Shown piece after piece: positions 1-12,700 of a stretch of DNA of 53,839 nucleotides (position 1 is its first letter; every line of letters begins with the position of its first letter). A program made the position numbers and the translations under genes. The notes beneath the pieces were generated by a model. It was not told the origin of the DNA. It searched no databases and saw nothing but the letters and a program-made list of their open reading frames with translations. This DNA is from Mesotaenium endlicherianum (Eukaryota; Streptophyta; Zygnematophyceae; Zygnematales; Mesotaeniaceae), in assembly GCA_009602735.1 (NCBI GenBank), contig WELA01012575.1, forward strand, positions 258,900 through 312,738, given 5' to 3'.

Positions 1-417
1 CCCTCCCCCATCCCCCTGTTTCTCCTCCTCCAACGCACGGGCGCACGACAGGCAGACTACAACACAAAGCGACGGTGCCATGCCTACAGTGTCTACCTAT
101 TGCTCAGCACCGCGTGGCAGCACAGATTTGGCACACCATTTCTTCCCATGCCCTTCAGTGCCACGCACATTCCAATGCCTTTGCTGCTGTACACAAACCT
201 TAGCATCCACGGTGCGCATGAGACTGCCTCCGCCAGTCTACTCATGCTGGCCTTCCTACACTCTTTGGCTACTGAGGCTGGCATCTTCAAAATTTGACAC
301 AAACTTGAAGTACGCACTGTTTTGGCCGGCAACAGGTACTGCATATCGCAAAACTAGTGTGAGGGAGAGAGCAAGCATGCAGATAGGTAGACAGGTGTGA
401 GCGCTGCTATGCGGCAC
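1..417. other. Left edge, probably CDT1 intron sequence
   Basis: The minus strand should hold the next CDT1 exon, which must begin with one base completing a codon. The open stretch at 93-344 contains a weakly CDT1-like segment (SSLCQILKMPAS) but its acceptor phase does not match exon 4. I therefore leave the interval unassigned. Confidence 0.35.
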
Positions 418-2443
418 CTGTGCGTGATGTCCTCGACGGGTTGCCGCATGGACTCGAACGTGCACAGCTGGCGGCGCATGTGGAGCAGCGAGTAGACGGA
501 CTCCACGGCCTCGTACAGCCTCTCCAGCGCCGCATACCTGCCCGCCCGCCCACTGCCTGCTTGCCTCAGTCACACGCGGCGGGGGGGGGGGGAGAGGCAC
601 TGACCGTAGCTACCCACTACCGCCTCCTTCTGGCAAAGGGCCGTGCCTCGTTCAGCATAGCTGAGCGTCGCCCACATTCTCCAAGGCGAGGGGAGGGGGA
701 GGGGGAGGGGGAGGGGAGGGAAGGGAGAGCAAGTCAAAGCCAACAGCAGACAGTGGCAGCCCCAACTGGCTGCTGTTGCTGCCGCCGCTGCTGGCTTTCG
801 TAGAGAATTCAAAATGCAGCCAAACCCACTCTCTTTCTCAAGCAGCTGGGCACCGAGCCAGTTCCTACACGTTCACGCGCGCAACAAGTTTCCAGATAGA
901 AAGGGCTGAGCACAAGGTCACTGGTTCCACCTACTTGTCTGCCAGCTTCTCGGGTGGAGCCGCCACAGCCGTGGGCGCAGCTTGCTGCTGCTGCTGCTGC
1001 TCCGGCGCCAGGGGGGCGAGCTTCTTCCGCTTCTTGGTGTCCGGCGACCCGTAGAACATGTCTCTGGAGGTCTCCGTGTCGATCCGGCTGCTCATGGCGG
1101 CCAGCTTCAAGGGAGACAAGATGACGGCGGACGGCGGGTGCGGAGGAGGCTTGCCCCCCCCACCCCCCAGGGCAGCGGCTGCCAGCACGGCCCCCCTGGA
1201 CCTGGGAAAGCCCCCCTGAGCAGCCCCCGCGTGCAGCCTCCTCCAGGCATAGGTCTGACTGCTGCCGCTGCCGCTGCTGGTGCCCGTTCCGGCCTTAGCA
1301 TCTCTCGCGCCCGCTACCGACGCTTCTTGGCCCTTCCCGTCCCCGTCTGCTCCTCCTCTGCTTTCCCCTTGGGCGCCATGCCTGCCTAAATGCGCTTCCC
1401 CTTGGGGGCTGCTCCTCGCAGGCTCTGCCGAATGCACGGCTGGCTGTGGGGGCAAGGGCAATGTCTCATCCGGCGGCTGACTCGGTGCGGAGCTCCCCGA
1501 TGGCTTGCACTCTGAGCCAGTGTGGAAATATGATAGCAAGCTCCGGTGACTACGCTTCAATGAGGGTGGCGGGGAAGAAAAGGGATTTGGTCTGGTGCCG
1601 ATAGGCGGGGTAGCTGGCTGCCCTTCGGCATCAGATTGTCCTGCAACATATAAGGACGAAGAAGCCACTCACGTTTGAGCAGCTCCAACTCGAACCATAC
1701 TCCCCAATGTGACATACCAGAATCACCTGCGGGCTTGGGACACAGCATCCAGCACAACACGTGACTACCCCATCAAGTGGGCATCTGATAAAGGTAACGA
1801 CTAAGGTAAGCTTCCCGTGCACGGGCTGAAGAGACCTACCAGATTGAAGGCCAGGTAGCGCCCCCCCCTGACCAACAGAGACGGCACTGTCTTTCGAGAA
1901 TACTCGGACTGAGACCTCTCCAAAGGTCACCCTCTGCAAAGAACGCACACACATTGCACTTTGTTAGGAACCAATGACGTACTACGGCATTGAATAACTT
2001 CAATCCAAATAGCTCATCCCAAGCATTGGCGCAAACGGAACTTGTTCCCAGCTCCTCATTGGAAGTAAGAAACATGGAAAACACTTATGTGGCATATGGT
2101 CACAACGACTTCAAGAAACTCCCCATACTTCATCATGTCCAAGAAGGCAGAAATATTTCTTTCTCTTCACCTTGTGTCTCCTCTTTGTCTCTCGTTCCGC
2201 ATCATCATCGTTATGTTGGTCAACTGACTTCAGAACGGAGGACAAATTCCTCTTGACGCCTGCAAGCGCTCTAACCTCCTCCCCTTTCTGACCCAGTACA
2301 TGCCCACTTGCTTGTTTGTCGCTCGAAATGGATTTCCAGGGTTTGCTGCTGCGCTTCCTAGTGGGCATGAAGTTTGTGATGCTGGTCTGGCGATGCATGC
2401 GAGCATCTGGAATGTTCTCCACTTCCATATTATCTACCTCCAT
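418..2443 (-). CDS. CDT1: DNA replication licensing factor CDT1, N-terminal part (3' end outside window)
   Basis: CDT1 loads the MCM helicase at origins in the nucleus and is destroyed in S phase. Exons on the minus strand: 2443-2171, 1933-1840, 1640-935 and 537-418, with GT/AG borders and matching phases (0, 1, 2, 2). Exon 4 opens the conserved CDT1 fold: ADKYAALERLYEAVES then TFESMRQPVEDITHR aligns with the KYQVLAEMFRSMD and TFAKVQRGVQDMMRR region of animal CDT1. Exon 1 carries a PIP-degron-like motif, QTSITNFMPTRK, at residues 19-30. Exon 3 is Pro/Ser/Gly-rich and disordered, with a second PIP-like motif HRSLLSYF (154-161), an RRL cyclin-binding-like tripeptide and a poly-Gln run. The start at 2443 is the first Met of an open exon just before the PIP motif. 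The C-terminal MCM-binding domain is not seen, and no exon with matching phase was found in 1-417. The fold match plus the PIP motif make the family call fairly safe. Confidence 0.72.
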
Positions 2444-3529
2444 CTCGACGACTATTTAGTAAGCAGTTCACGAAACAACACGAAGAAGAAGCGAGAATGT
2501 GAAGAGTACTGTTATGCTTATCCGCAGTCAACTGAAGTGTGTATAGCTCTCTAGTGTGAAGCTACGCTTGGGAAGATGGGTTCTATTGAAATTCCCGCCA
2601 AATTTCGCTGCCGCTTAGCACCCCTCTCCAACTTCGTGGGACAGACCACGGATATTGCGCCTAGTGCCCTCCACGTTCGGACCCCTTGAAGCAGGCAATC
2701 GAACAGCCAACGACAAGGAGTTGCGGGGTGCCCCCAAATCGCACGCCCGCAAAATCGAATGCTTGACTATCTTTATGACCCTGCTATAACCCGTCTGTCG
2801 TTGCCCATCATTCAATTTCGAATTTGATGGCATTATCGCAGAGTGGAGCTTGCAGGCTGTATTCCTGCCATCGTTTTCAGCCATTTTTAGCTGTTCAATC
2901 AGCAGTTGGAACGTCTCCGTGCACTCGCATAGCTGCCGAATTGACTTAAGAGCTCATAATTTCTTCTCGAAGTGATTCTTAGAAAATTTGTGGATCATAG
3001 CCATTATGGTCTTCGCCAGCAGCGGTGGAAAGAGTTGCGACGAGGAGCCTAAGCCACGCCTCCTACACCTCCTTGCCTCAACCTTATGCAGATATGCAAA
3101 CATCATATCGTGAGTCTTAACGATTGTGGCCTCGTGGTCTGATCCTGCCATGAATAACTCGAGTGTGGTGGGCACGTCATAAAGATGTGACGCTCAGCCG
3201 TCTGCCTTCTGCTCAGCACTTGAATTTTCAAAGCCATTTCTGTTGCTCTCGTGACGCTCATGCCAATCTATCCAAGACATAATACAGAGAGCGCCAGAGT
3301 GATTAAGGGTGAAGCAATGCTCTCCCGGGAGCACTCTCCACTATAGCTCCACAGTAGCTTGACGGACAATGACAGAGTTGAGCACTGCTAGTCCCTCTGG
3401 AACTCCCAAAACGAGGCAGACATGATGATGACGATGTTCAGTAGTTAGAATTGGTGGCGACTCAACAGGGCAAAAATTCCTCATGCAGTATCGGGGCCTC
3501 AATCAGAAATCGTGTTGGTGTGCTTGCAG
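2444..3529. promoter_or_regulatory. Shared upstream region between divergent CDT1 and GPAA1
   Basis: About 1.1 kb separates the CDT1 start codon (minus) from the first recognised GPAA1 exon (plus). Both promoters and the missing first GPAA1 coding exon should lie here. No convincing TATA box or first exon was identified. The assignment rests on position only. Confidence 0.4.
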
Positions 3530-6500
3530 CTTCCTGTGCTATCTCAGTGGGGTGGTCATGGTTCTGCTGCTGCCGGCCCTAGCGAAGGACGTGTATGTGG
3601 ACGAGAGTGCCCTCATTCCAGGTCAGCAGAACCACCACCAGTCTGACTTGACTGCCTGACACTTGTAAAGCAGCGACGAGCACACCATAGGTCCCAGAGA
3701 GTGTGCACTAGCCCGCCATGGCAACCCGTTGCACACTTCTTTCCGATCATCTCAGCTGAGGAACGTGCCTGGTCATACCATGGGTATCGTAGTGCTGTTG
3801 ACCTGCCACCACGCAGTCAGTCAGCCAGTCAGCTCATCGGTCCTTCTTCATACCTTCTCATGAGGAAGGGGCTGGGCTCTCGTCCGTGCAGGCTCAGCCC
3901 TTTCAACCTTCATGTGGCAGGACGCGCTGGCTGCCACCCAGCTGGCTGCTGAGCTGGTAGAGTCCGTCAGGTCTGCGCCACATGCGCATCTGTGAGCCCC
4001 TCCGCCCATCTCCTCCTGTCCCTCTCGTGGGTCGTGTTCGCCCATCGCCGTTGGGGACCCTGCTATGGACATGAATTGGAGCCAACGATGATGAGTGTGA
4101 CGATGATCCTGGACCAGAGCCAATGGTGATGATTGGATGATCAATGACGAGGATTGCGCACTTGTAGAGTTGCTGGTTAGAGCATAGTGCTTACCCCCTC
4201 TCGCTGGGGCCTGTGCACCACATGCTCTCCCTTCACGCTGGTCTGCCCCCCCACAAGAGAAAAGAGATTTCTCCTCCTCCTCATCCCCTTTGTTGGGTTT
4301 TCTACAGGCGCTGACTACCAGTCCTGCACGTGTGGTGACGGCAGGGCTGTGGAGGAGTGGGCGACGGGCCATCTGGCAGCCATGGGCGCTGACGTGTACC
4401 TCCACCCCTCCCCTTCCCCAAGCAGGAGCTGCTTCACTGGGGGCTGCAGAGCAGGCAATGGTGAGCAGAAGCAGAAGCAGCAGGGAGAGAGGGGGCGTGG
4501 TAGTGTGGTGGGCATCGTGCGGGCTCCCCAGGCGTACGGCGACGAGGCCATCGTGCTGGTCACGCCCTATCGCCTGAGGGGGGGCAGCAGCGGGGAGATG
4601 AGCGGCGGCGACGCCCTGGCGCTGGGGCTGGGGCTGGCGCTGATGCGCGTGCTCAAGGACGCGCTCTGGCTGGCACGCGACGTCATCTGGCTGGTCGCGG
4701 ACGCCACGGACGGCGCCGACGCGCCCGTCAGCCACTGGCTGCACGACTACCACCGCCACCCGGCTCCTCCGACGGGCGCCAGGGGCCCGTCTCAAGGCCG
4801 CCGCCAGCAGCCGTGCCGGCCAGAAGAGAAGGGATCGAGGTGCGATTGGAGCCCCGCAGGAGGAGAGGAAGGACATCCTGGGGGAGGGGGATCAGGAGCA
4901 GGCGCAGGAGCAGGGGCGCTCGGGGAGTTTCTGAGGGGGGGCATGATCGCGTCGGCCGTGGTGCTGGAGGTGGACCCCGCGTGGGCGGGCGGCCCTCTGG
5001 AGGAACTGCAGGTGCGTGCGGAGGGGCCCGCCGGCCAGATGCCCAACCTAGACCTGCTCAGCACCGCCTACCGCCTGGCCACCTGGCGCGAGGGCGTGCG
5101 CGTGAGCGTGGACTCCTTCCGGGGCATGGAGGACTGGCGGGTCGTCCGCTGGCTGGGTGCGGCCCAGGAGCGCGTGGGGCGGGCGCTGCAGGGTGTGAAC
5201 AGGGAGTGGCGCGTGGGCGTGCCGCGGGAGAGCTACGTGCTCGGGGCGGCGGCGCTGGCCAAGACGATGGCCAACCAGGTATTCTCGACCTCACCGCGCC
5301 CGCACCCACCCACGGCCGACAAGCCCGAGGCAGAGCAGCATGGGCAGCAGCATGGGCAGCAGCAGCAGCATGTGATGCTGCCCTCCGGGGCGCGACAATG
5401 TACATGTGGGGAGTGTTCACGCTGCATTGAGGAGAGGGCCTTCATTCTGCTGGCTTGGCTGAACTTTCTGGCGGCACCACTTTGCATGCGGGGGTGTCCC
5501 CTCGCGAAGACACCATGGGGACGGCAGGGACAGAAAAGTGGAATGGTGGGCATTGCTTGCAAGGGGCAAGCAGAGCTGCACTCTTCGAAGATGACTCTTA
5601 GGAAGGCACTTGATGGCATCGGCAAAGCGCAGGAACACCCACCGACGCACTGACTCACCCACCCGCCCACCCAACGGCCATCATTTATGTCTGCCCCCTT
5701 TCACCACTAGAAGTCAGTCGTGCTTTTGCTAGTGCCGTACAGATTGTGCGAGGAAGACCACAAGATTTCCGGCTCTTGCTATGCCTCCCCTGCCCAGCCA
5801 GGTCTCCTTAATGGAAAAGAGGGGGGGAGAGTTGGGGGGAGGTTGGGTATGTGAGAGTGGGGGATGAAGTGAAGGCCGAGTGAGTGAGAGTGGGGGATGA
5901 AGTGAAGGCCGAGTGAGTGAGAGTGGTGTGGGTGAATGGGGGCGTGCGTGCGTCACGGAGGCGGTAGGGCGAGCGACGGGAGCGCACGGCCCTTTCCGCC
6001 AGTACCAGATAGACGCCCTGACGCTGCACGCCGTCGCCAGCAGCAGCAGCCACTCGCCAGAGGAGGGAGCGCATTCTGCAACTCTGTCGGGCAACGACGG
6101 CGCCGCCACTGTGTCCATGTTCCGAATCGGCAGGTGAGTGAGCAAAAGAGGGACCGACTGACCAACCCCTGACCGGGCCAGCTGTCGCATCCCCCCCCCC
6201 TCTCTCAGCACATCTTGCCTACCAGGGTCCCAAAACGACTTGTAGTAGGGTAGGTGTTGTGGATGCTCAAGCGTTCAGCGCTGTGTCGCTTGCCCAGCGA
6301 ATTGTATCGCAATGAAGTGGATGGTCTGAGGGGGCGCAATTGCTATACATACACCTGATATACTCACGATACACGCACGCAGGCACCGGCATAAGCTGGC
6401 TAGTCTCGTTCGTACAGCGCACGTGAATGAGGAACAGCGGGCCCGACGTCTGGAAAAATGCGGCAAGAGATGGTTGAAAGCTTTCAGAAAGCCCTGATGT

Positions 6501-7629
6501 GCCGCCACTTCGACCAGCCAGCCGGAGCAGCAGCGGCGGACGATGCTGTGCAAGGGGGTGCGGCCCGAGAGCCCTCAACAGGTGGTTGCTCATATGCAGC
6601 ATCGGGCACAGAAGCAGCGGGAGGGTGAGTGCAGGCGTTCCCATTCTTTGCCATTGTGTCTGGTCTGCTCTGATGGCCGTGGAGCGCTGGCGGCGGCGGT
6701 GCAGGGTGGCGGAGTCGCTGACGCGCTGCCTCAACAACCTCCTTGAGAAGTTCCACCACTCCTACTACTTCTACCTGCTGTGCGGCCCCCACAAGTTTGT
6801 GCCCATCGCCGTCTACGTGGGGCCCTTCTTCCTCCTGCTCGCGCCCCTCCTCCTCACGGCTGCCTCCCTCTCTTCTTCTCCCATTCACGGGCATCCCTCA
6901 GCGCGTGCGCCGTCCCGGCCTTCCAGCAGCGCAGACAAGGTCTCTTCTGCGGAAGGCATCGGGGGCGCACACGTGGGCGGCATGTGGGTTCACGCCATTC
7001 TGCGGGTGGCCTGCTTCCATCTGTGGGGACTCCTGGCGGGGCTGCTGCAGCCCGGAGTTGTGTCGCTGGCCAGAGAGGTCTGCAAGAGCCTGGGCTTCGC
7101 GCACGCCACCGCCCTCACTGCCGGGCTGCTGGTCTCCTCTTGGGCGCTCTCCTTTGGGCTGCTCCTGCTGACGTTGGGGAGCATGGAAGGCCGGCGAGAT
7201 GCCCATGAGCAGGAGAGAGGAGGCTGCCCCCCTGGCGCCAGCTGGGTTGCGCTGAAGATGATTATGCTGGGGTCCCTGGCAGTTCTCCTGGCGGCAGTCT
7301 CCAGCATCAACTTCTCGCTGGCTATCTTGTCGGCCTTGTTGCTTGCCCCTTTGTGCGTTTTCTGTAGACCAGTATTTTCAGCATCTGCTGGAGAGGGTAA
7401 TCTGACAAGCTGGCGTACGATCACTCTTGGAACAATCTGCTGCACTGGCGTACTTCTGGTGATCACCTCCATTGCCATCGCACACAGTACTCATGGTACT
7501 CGACAGATAGTAGAGGGAGTAGTCGACTGTGTAGAAGGCCAGAGATGGTTCATATCGGTAACTTACACAATCATAACACTCATAATCATCCCCAATTGTA
7601 GCCTCTCACTGTACATTCTCTTCTCGTGA
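3530..7629 (+). CDS. GPAA1: GPI transamidase subunit GAA1 (GPAA1), first exon not located
   Basis: GAA1 is an ER membrane subunit of the GPI transamidase, which attaches GPI anchors to proteins. Recognised exons: 3530-3621, 3921-3970, 4345-5278, 5961-6133 and 6705-7629 (stop). Phases agree except for one small missing exon between 3621 and 3921. The first exon gives the N-terminal membrane segment and the VYVDESALIPG motif, equal to the plant ISENALMPG motif. The lumenal part has VVGIVRAPQ, GQMPNLDLL, GAHGPFRQYQIDALTL and NNLLEKFHHSYYFYLL, all GAA1 landmarks. The last exon encodes several hydrophobic segments, including ASWVALKMI and INFSLAIL, as in the C-terminal membrane domain, where the GPI substrate binds. 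The initiator Met exon, which must end in phase 2, is upstream and unidentified. The recognised exons total about 725 codons, close to the usual family size. Confidence 0.88.
5851..5927. repeat. 33-bp tandem repeat, about 2.3 copies
   Basis: A 33-bp unit starting at 5851 repeats at 5884, with a partial third copy from 5917. It lies in the GPAA1 intron just before the exon at 5961. The copies appear identical, suggesting recent slippage. Confidence 0.85.
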
Positions 7630-8142
7630 AGGATCCATTTTCCAAGACTTATGTTTTTATATGTCGAGCATCCATTTCTCGTTTCAGTTTTAATGTACAA
7701 GTTTACATTGTCTTTCAAAGCTGGCAGTTTTGCATGTTGGCAGTGTTGATTGCAATTCAACATCAAATTGCATTCTCAGACATCCGTATATTAATCAATG
7801 TCAGAAGTACATTTTCAGATATAAATAGAGTTACATGGGAAACAAAGAACAAACAAAGAACTGTGGTTGAAACACGTCAAATTGCCATCATTACTGATGA
7901 ACTATTATTCGCAAAAACCAATGTACAGTAAGCCTAAAACTTAATACACCAACTGCAGATTACACAGGAAAGAAACCCTACCTTGACACATCTACCTCTA
8001 TATATGAGTACAAAAGAGTTGATCAACAGATATCTGTTAACAATATCTAGTATTGCAACCCTGCTGAGTTATACTGTCCAGTTCTTATAGAAACTATATG
8101 AGTACTACATTCCAGCCGCATGATGATGCTATCGTTAGCTCC
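7630..8142. other. Spacer between GPAA1 and a small convergent gene
   Basis: AT-rich sequence with several in-frame stops on both strands. It should contain the 3' UTRs of the two convergent genes. No coding, RNA or repeat feature was recognised. Confidence 0.5.
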
Positions 8143-8783
8143 CTACTGGTTTGCACTTTGTGTCGTCTTCTCCTTCTTCATCTGTCCTTGGTCCCCACCT
8201 TGTTCCTCGGAGCCTTCTTCAAGGAACGGCTTCTCAGCCTCCTTGTCCCCGCGTGTGGAGCCTATGATGCGCTCTCCATTCTCGAAGCCAATATCCTCTC
8301 TATACATGAGTATAAACAAATTAGCATCAATTAGCACCCCACACATTCTGCAACGGTACCTAAGCTGATTGCCTGCGGTTACTATGGTTTTAAAAATCCA
8401 CTAGTAAGCACGACCCAAATTACTACTATTGACGCTACTACTGATGTACGATAAAAGCCATGTGCTGCGCATTCTCCACCACCAATGTTTCAAGCAAAGT
8501 ACTGCATGTCTGTTTGTGCCGACCATGATGCATGCAAGGATTTTCAATAGTTTGCTTGCTAATCGGTCATTTCAGATGGATTGCAGGAGTTGGAGCTGAT
8601 ATAAGGGAGCCACCTAAAGACCTAGTCCCAAAAACGGCCAACTTTGCAACTATTAATTGACCTACTCTGCAGAAGTGATGTGCAGCAAATGTTTGGTGCT
8701 TACTTGATGTACTCCTGTGCCTTCTTGCAAGCCTCCCTCGGGTCTGTCTTCACCCTTTCCGCTGGTCCAGAAACATCAGCCAT
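8143..8783 (-). CDS. Small acidic/basic protein of unknown function, two exons
   Basis: Exon 1 is 8783-8704 and exon 2 is 8299-8143. The donor AA|gtaagc and the acceptor gtatag|A join in the same phase and yield 78 residues ending in a stop at 8143-8145. Exon 1 starts MADVSGPAERVK and continues DPREACKKAQEYI. Exon 2 begins EDIGFENGERIIGS and ends in a hydrophilic tail rich in Glu, Gly, Gln and Lys. I see no signal peptide, membrane segment or cysteine pair, and I do not recognise a family. The strong donor, phase match and protein-like exon 1 argue that it is real. Exon 2 lies opposite a competing plus-strand open frame that looks less protein-like. A further internal exon within the 404-bp intron cannot be excluded. 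Confidence 0.5.
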
Positions 8784-9788
8784 ATTTTATGATAGAAAAA
8801 GCACTGAGAACGTTCTGGAGGCAGAATACCAGGCTGCTATCGACTCCGTTAAAGTGCCAGTGGTCGAGTAAAGACGAAGGAAATGGAATTATATGGCTCG
8901 AAGTATGAGCAACTTAGAATCACCTCGCCCTGTTCTCCATTGACAACATTCGGAAGACAAATTGCATGGCGTTGAGGGCGTGACATGCTTGGAGAGTGGT
9001 GTGGAGGCGCGAGAGCTTGCCATCAGGATCAAACTCGTCGGACGACACTAATGGTTAGTACTTTCCGACTGAGGCGCTCCCAGCTGCAGGGGCCAGCATG
9101 GGCCAAGTAGGAAAGAAAACATCTCGTTCTCGGTGCATGCCAAGTAATGCCAAGTAGCTATACCGAAAAGCACGAAGCAGCAAGATAGAGCAAGCAGCAT
9201 GGCAAGCAGTGGCAACTGACAGCAACTGCAGCCCACAAAATTGCCAAACGGCCAGCTTGGCAATCAACGACGACAGATGGAGGTCAACTTTGGTCCTCCT
9301 TTATGCATATTTGAGTAAACTGCACTGCTGGCAGTAGCTGGCAGACGCCGCTATGCACCACTTTATCAGTGTGCCACTGAGCACTGACTGAGCATGACCA
9401 CCCATGACCACCACTCTGCCACCACTACTTGCACTCGCTGCCACAACCTCATGGATCATCATTGACTGGGGCCGACAGCACGCGACTGGATTGACAGTGT
9501 CCTTCTGTAACTGTTCGACGTCCAAAGTCAAGCGCTGCCGTGCAAACTGCGGATCGAGGTTGTCAGGTAGTGAAGACGTTAGATGACGTTGGACGTTCTA
9601 GCAGTCTGCTGTGCATACACAATGTAAATGGGACGAGGGGCAATTGATAAGGACCATGGCTTGTGCTCCGGATTGCTCTTGTACCACCCATGAGCCTTTC
9701 TTGTGCACTTTGATCATTCGTCAGATGGCCATGCGTGCTACTAGAGGGGGCTCCCAGAAGTGAGCCGTTCTATCACTAAGAGGGCACA
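8784..9788. other. Intergenic region, divergent promoters
   Basis: About 1 kb between the minus-strand small gene and the plus-strand phospholipase. Composition is mixed. Open frames near 9048-9267 are cysteine-rich and show no family features. Nothing else was recognised. Confidence 0.45.
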
Positions 9789-12700
9789 ATGTCGTGGATG
9801 CCTGGATGGAAGCGACAGACGGACACCCTGCATCTTGTCCTGGGCTATGGAGAGCAGGAAAAGAGTTTTCCCTCGCTCTTTAGAAGCGGGGGCTCTCAGG
9901 AAGTGAAGGGCACACCGGGAAACGCTGACGATGAGGCATCTTCTTGCAAGTATAGAATACAAGTCGACTGGGCAGCAGGGGAGGACGATGAGGCCGTCGC
10001 TCTGAGGCTGCAGTCTCAGATCATGGTCACCCTCCCGCCTCCTCACGACTTCGTCAAAGTTGACCTGAAGTATAGCCCCGTGGAGGAGGAGGGAGAGCCG
10101 AATACGCAAGTATATGAGGGTACACCTGATGGCAATGAAAGGCAGCAGCAGAGAGACGAGGGTCTCGCGGAGGAGGAGGAGCAAGAGGGGAGAGTGAACG
10201 TGAGCTTGCGTGTGCACAAGCACCGGGAGCCTTTGAAAGTCGTGTGTCTGTCGAGGACTGTGCTGGGCGGGGGCCCGCCATTGGACGGCCTGGGCATCCT
10301 GACGAGGGTGCTGGACCCAGGCTCGCTGGAGAAGATACCCCACATATCCATGACGGAGGAGCTGCTGGGCTACACGCAGAACTGGCGGTCCCTCTCCACC
10401 CTCAGCCTCTCCGGCTGCGGACTCACTGTGAGTGGCCTTGCTCCATCAAAGGTCGTGGCTTGGGGCATACACAGAGTCTGCTAGCATGTGGAGAGCAGCA
10501 TGCTTGGCACATGCCACACCCTTCTTCTCCAGAAGTTGAGCTTGCCTCTTTGGTGGAGCACAGAGTCAGCAGCTTGTTTCTCCTTGACGGGGCTTCAGGG
10601 GGCGGGTTCTGAGGGTGGAGGCCCAGCCCCCAGCCTCACCCGCTTGCATGCGAGACTGGAGGGGGGGAAGGGTGGGCCTGGGGGGATGGCCTTTCTTCGG
10701 CCCTGGCTGTCCCGCCGCCATTTTTGGCAGCCTGATGTACTCGAGTTGAGTGCAGTCACGCCTGCTCGCGAAGAGGGCAATGCTGCTCAACGACGTGCAG
10801 CAAGAGAAGGGACCTGAGTGCGCATGTGTGGCTCCGGGCCGACAGGAGGCAGCCAAAGAAAGGACAAGCAAGATGCGACACACTCTCTGTCTGTTGCAGC
10901 TCCTTCCGGGCGTCCAGCTGCGTTGCCCAAGCTGCGTGGGAGAGTAGGAGTAGTGCAGCTGACGCGTGCGGGTGATACCGGGACGGGGGGAGGGCGGGAG
11001 GGCAGGCGGTGCCGAGTGAGATCGCGCGGCTGCCCATGCTGGAGCGGCTGCACCTGGACTCCAACCGCATCAGCGTGCTGCCGCCCGAGCTGGGCATGCT
11101 GGCGCACCTGCAGGAGCTGCGCGCCGACCACAACCTGCTCACCTCTGTGCCCAGTGAGTCAGTCGCAGCAGCCGCCGCTGTCGCAGTGCTAGTGCTAGTG
11201 CTGCACCCCAACCCTCCTCACGAGGCAGCCAGCCTCGTGTTCTGGCTCCCTTAACAGCCTGCGGAGTGGCGAAGGGGGGGGGCCTCTCTCTCCCGTGCTT
11301 CGCGAGTGCTGCAGCAGCAGTGAGCAAGAGAGGGGGTTGGTGGGGGTGCGCAGTCGAGGTGCGGCAGTGCACGGCGCTGGTGGAGCTGTCGCTGGAGCAC
11401 AACAAGCTCGTCCGCCCGCTGCTCGACTTCCGGTCCGCTGCTGCGTCCCCACCCTACCCCCCCTTCTTGAGCAGAGAGGTCTGGGATAGCTCTCAGAGTG
11501 CAGAGTGCTCAGGGCGGGGCGGGGCGGGGCGGGGCGGAGCAGGTCGCTGGCGCAGCTGCGGGTGCTGCGCCTGTTTGGCAACCCGCTGGAGTTCTTCCCC
11601 GAGATTCTGCCCTGCACCAACCTGCGCCACCTCACGCTGGCCAACGTGCGCATCGAGAGCGACGCGGACCTGGCCAGTGTCGACGTCTCCGTGGCTGTAC
11701 GTCCCCCCCGCCTCTCTCCCACTCCCCCCCGTCCCAGTCCTCCACAACAAGGACGTGGGATAACCATACGTGCAAGACAACATGCTACACCCCCTTGTGG
11801 GACAACACTATGAACAAACACACACACACACACACACACACACGCGCGCGCGCGCACTCACACGCACTCACACGCACACACACACACACACACACACGCA
11901 CTCACACGCACACACACAGACACACACACACACACACACACTGGAGGCCGGGCGGTAGCCAGCCAGGCAGGTGCTGTGCGTTGCTGCGTGGGCCTCTCCC
12001 TCTGCCACTCCCTCTTTCCCCCTGGCTGTGTGTTCACAGGGTTGGAAATGTAGGGGGGGAGGCACAGCCGGAAGGCAGCACCAAGGGGTTTGGGGCAGGT
12101 GTTGTCGGTCGGGCCCCATGCCCGCACGCGAGCTACCTTGACTCGTTGCTGTCACTATCGTCATTGATCGGGCCAACCTCATCTAGTGTGCGGGCGTGTG
12201 GCTACGTGAGGGCGAAGAAGTGGGTAGGAGCGAAAGAGGGAGGGAGGGAGGCTTGAGGGCCGAGGGGAACTGGCTCTGAGAGCCCCCCCCGGAGAATCGT
12301 TTACAGCACAGCCACTGCAGCTCCTCCTCCAGTGGGGGACACGTGTATCTGCCAGAGTGAGGGGGTGGCGGGGCGGGCTTTCTGCCTCAGGCGTGGGTGG
12401 ACATGGCTTCGCCTTCTTTGGCGCTGGAGACTCCGAGAGTCGCGCCAAGTGCCAACGAGTCGCGGAGCTGTGAGATGGGACTGGGCGTGCCGCACTTGCC
12501 CCATCTGGCCTTGCTCTGCTTTGCAGCCGACACCCGTGCCGGCAGTTGGTGGCCGTGTGCTGCTGCACCCTCGCCTCGTCGTCATCTTGCCAATCGTCCT
12601 CTTCTCAACACCTTCCATCTGTCCTCTGACGTTCTCTGCTGGAAAGGAGGAGATGGGGTTTGATGTTTTCCCCTCAGTCAAGTTCCCATCAAGTTGCCAG

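Noticed and set aside
93..344. Open frame with SSLCQILKMPAS as CDT1 exon 5
   Set aside because: It resembles the next CDT1 block, but its acceptor would enter in phase 0, whereas exon 4 ends with two bases of a codon. No nearby acceptor corrects this.
5881..5927. CRISPR-like or regulatory repeat array
   Set aside because: Direct tandem 33-bp copies without spacers, inside an intron of a eukaryotic gene.
9048..9267. Cysteine/leucine-rich minus-strand frames as a small membrane protein
   Set aside because: No start context, no splice support, and overlapping frames in two phases look equally plausible.
11770..11958. His/Thr-repeat open frames
   Set aside because: Pure translation of the (CA)n microsatellite inside a phospholipase intron.
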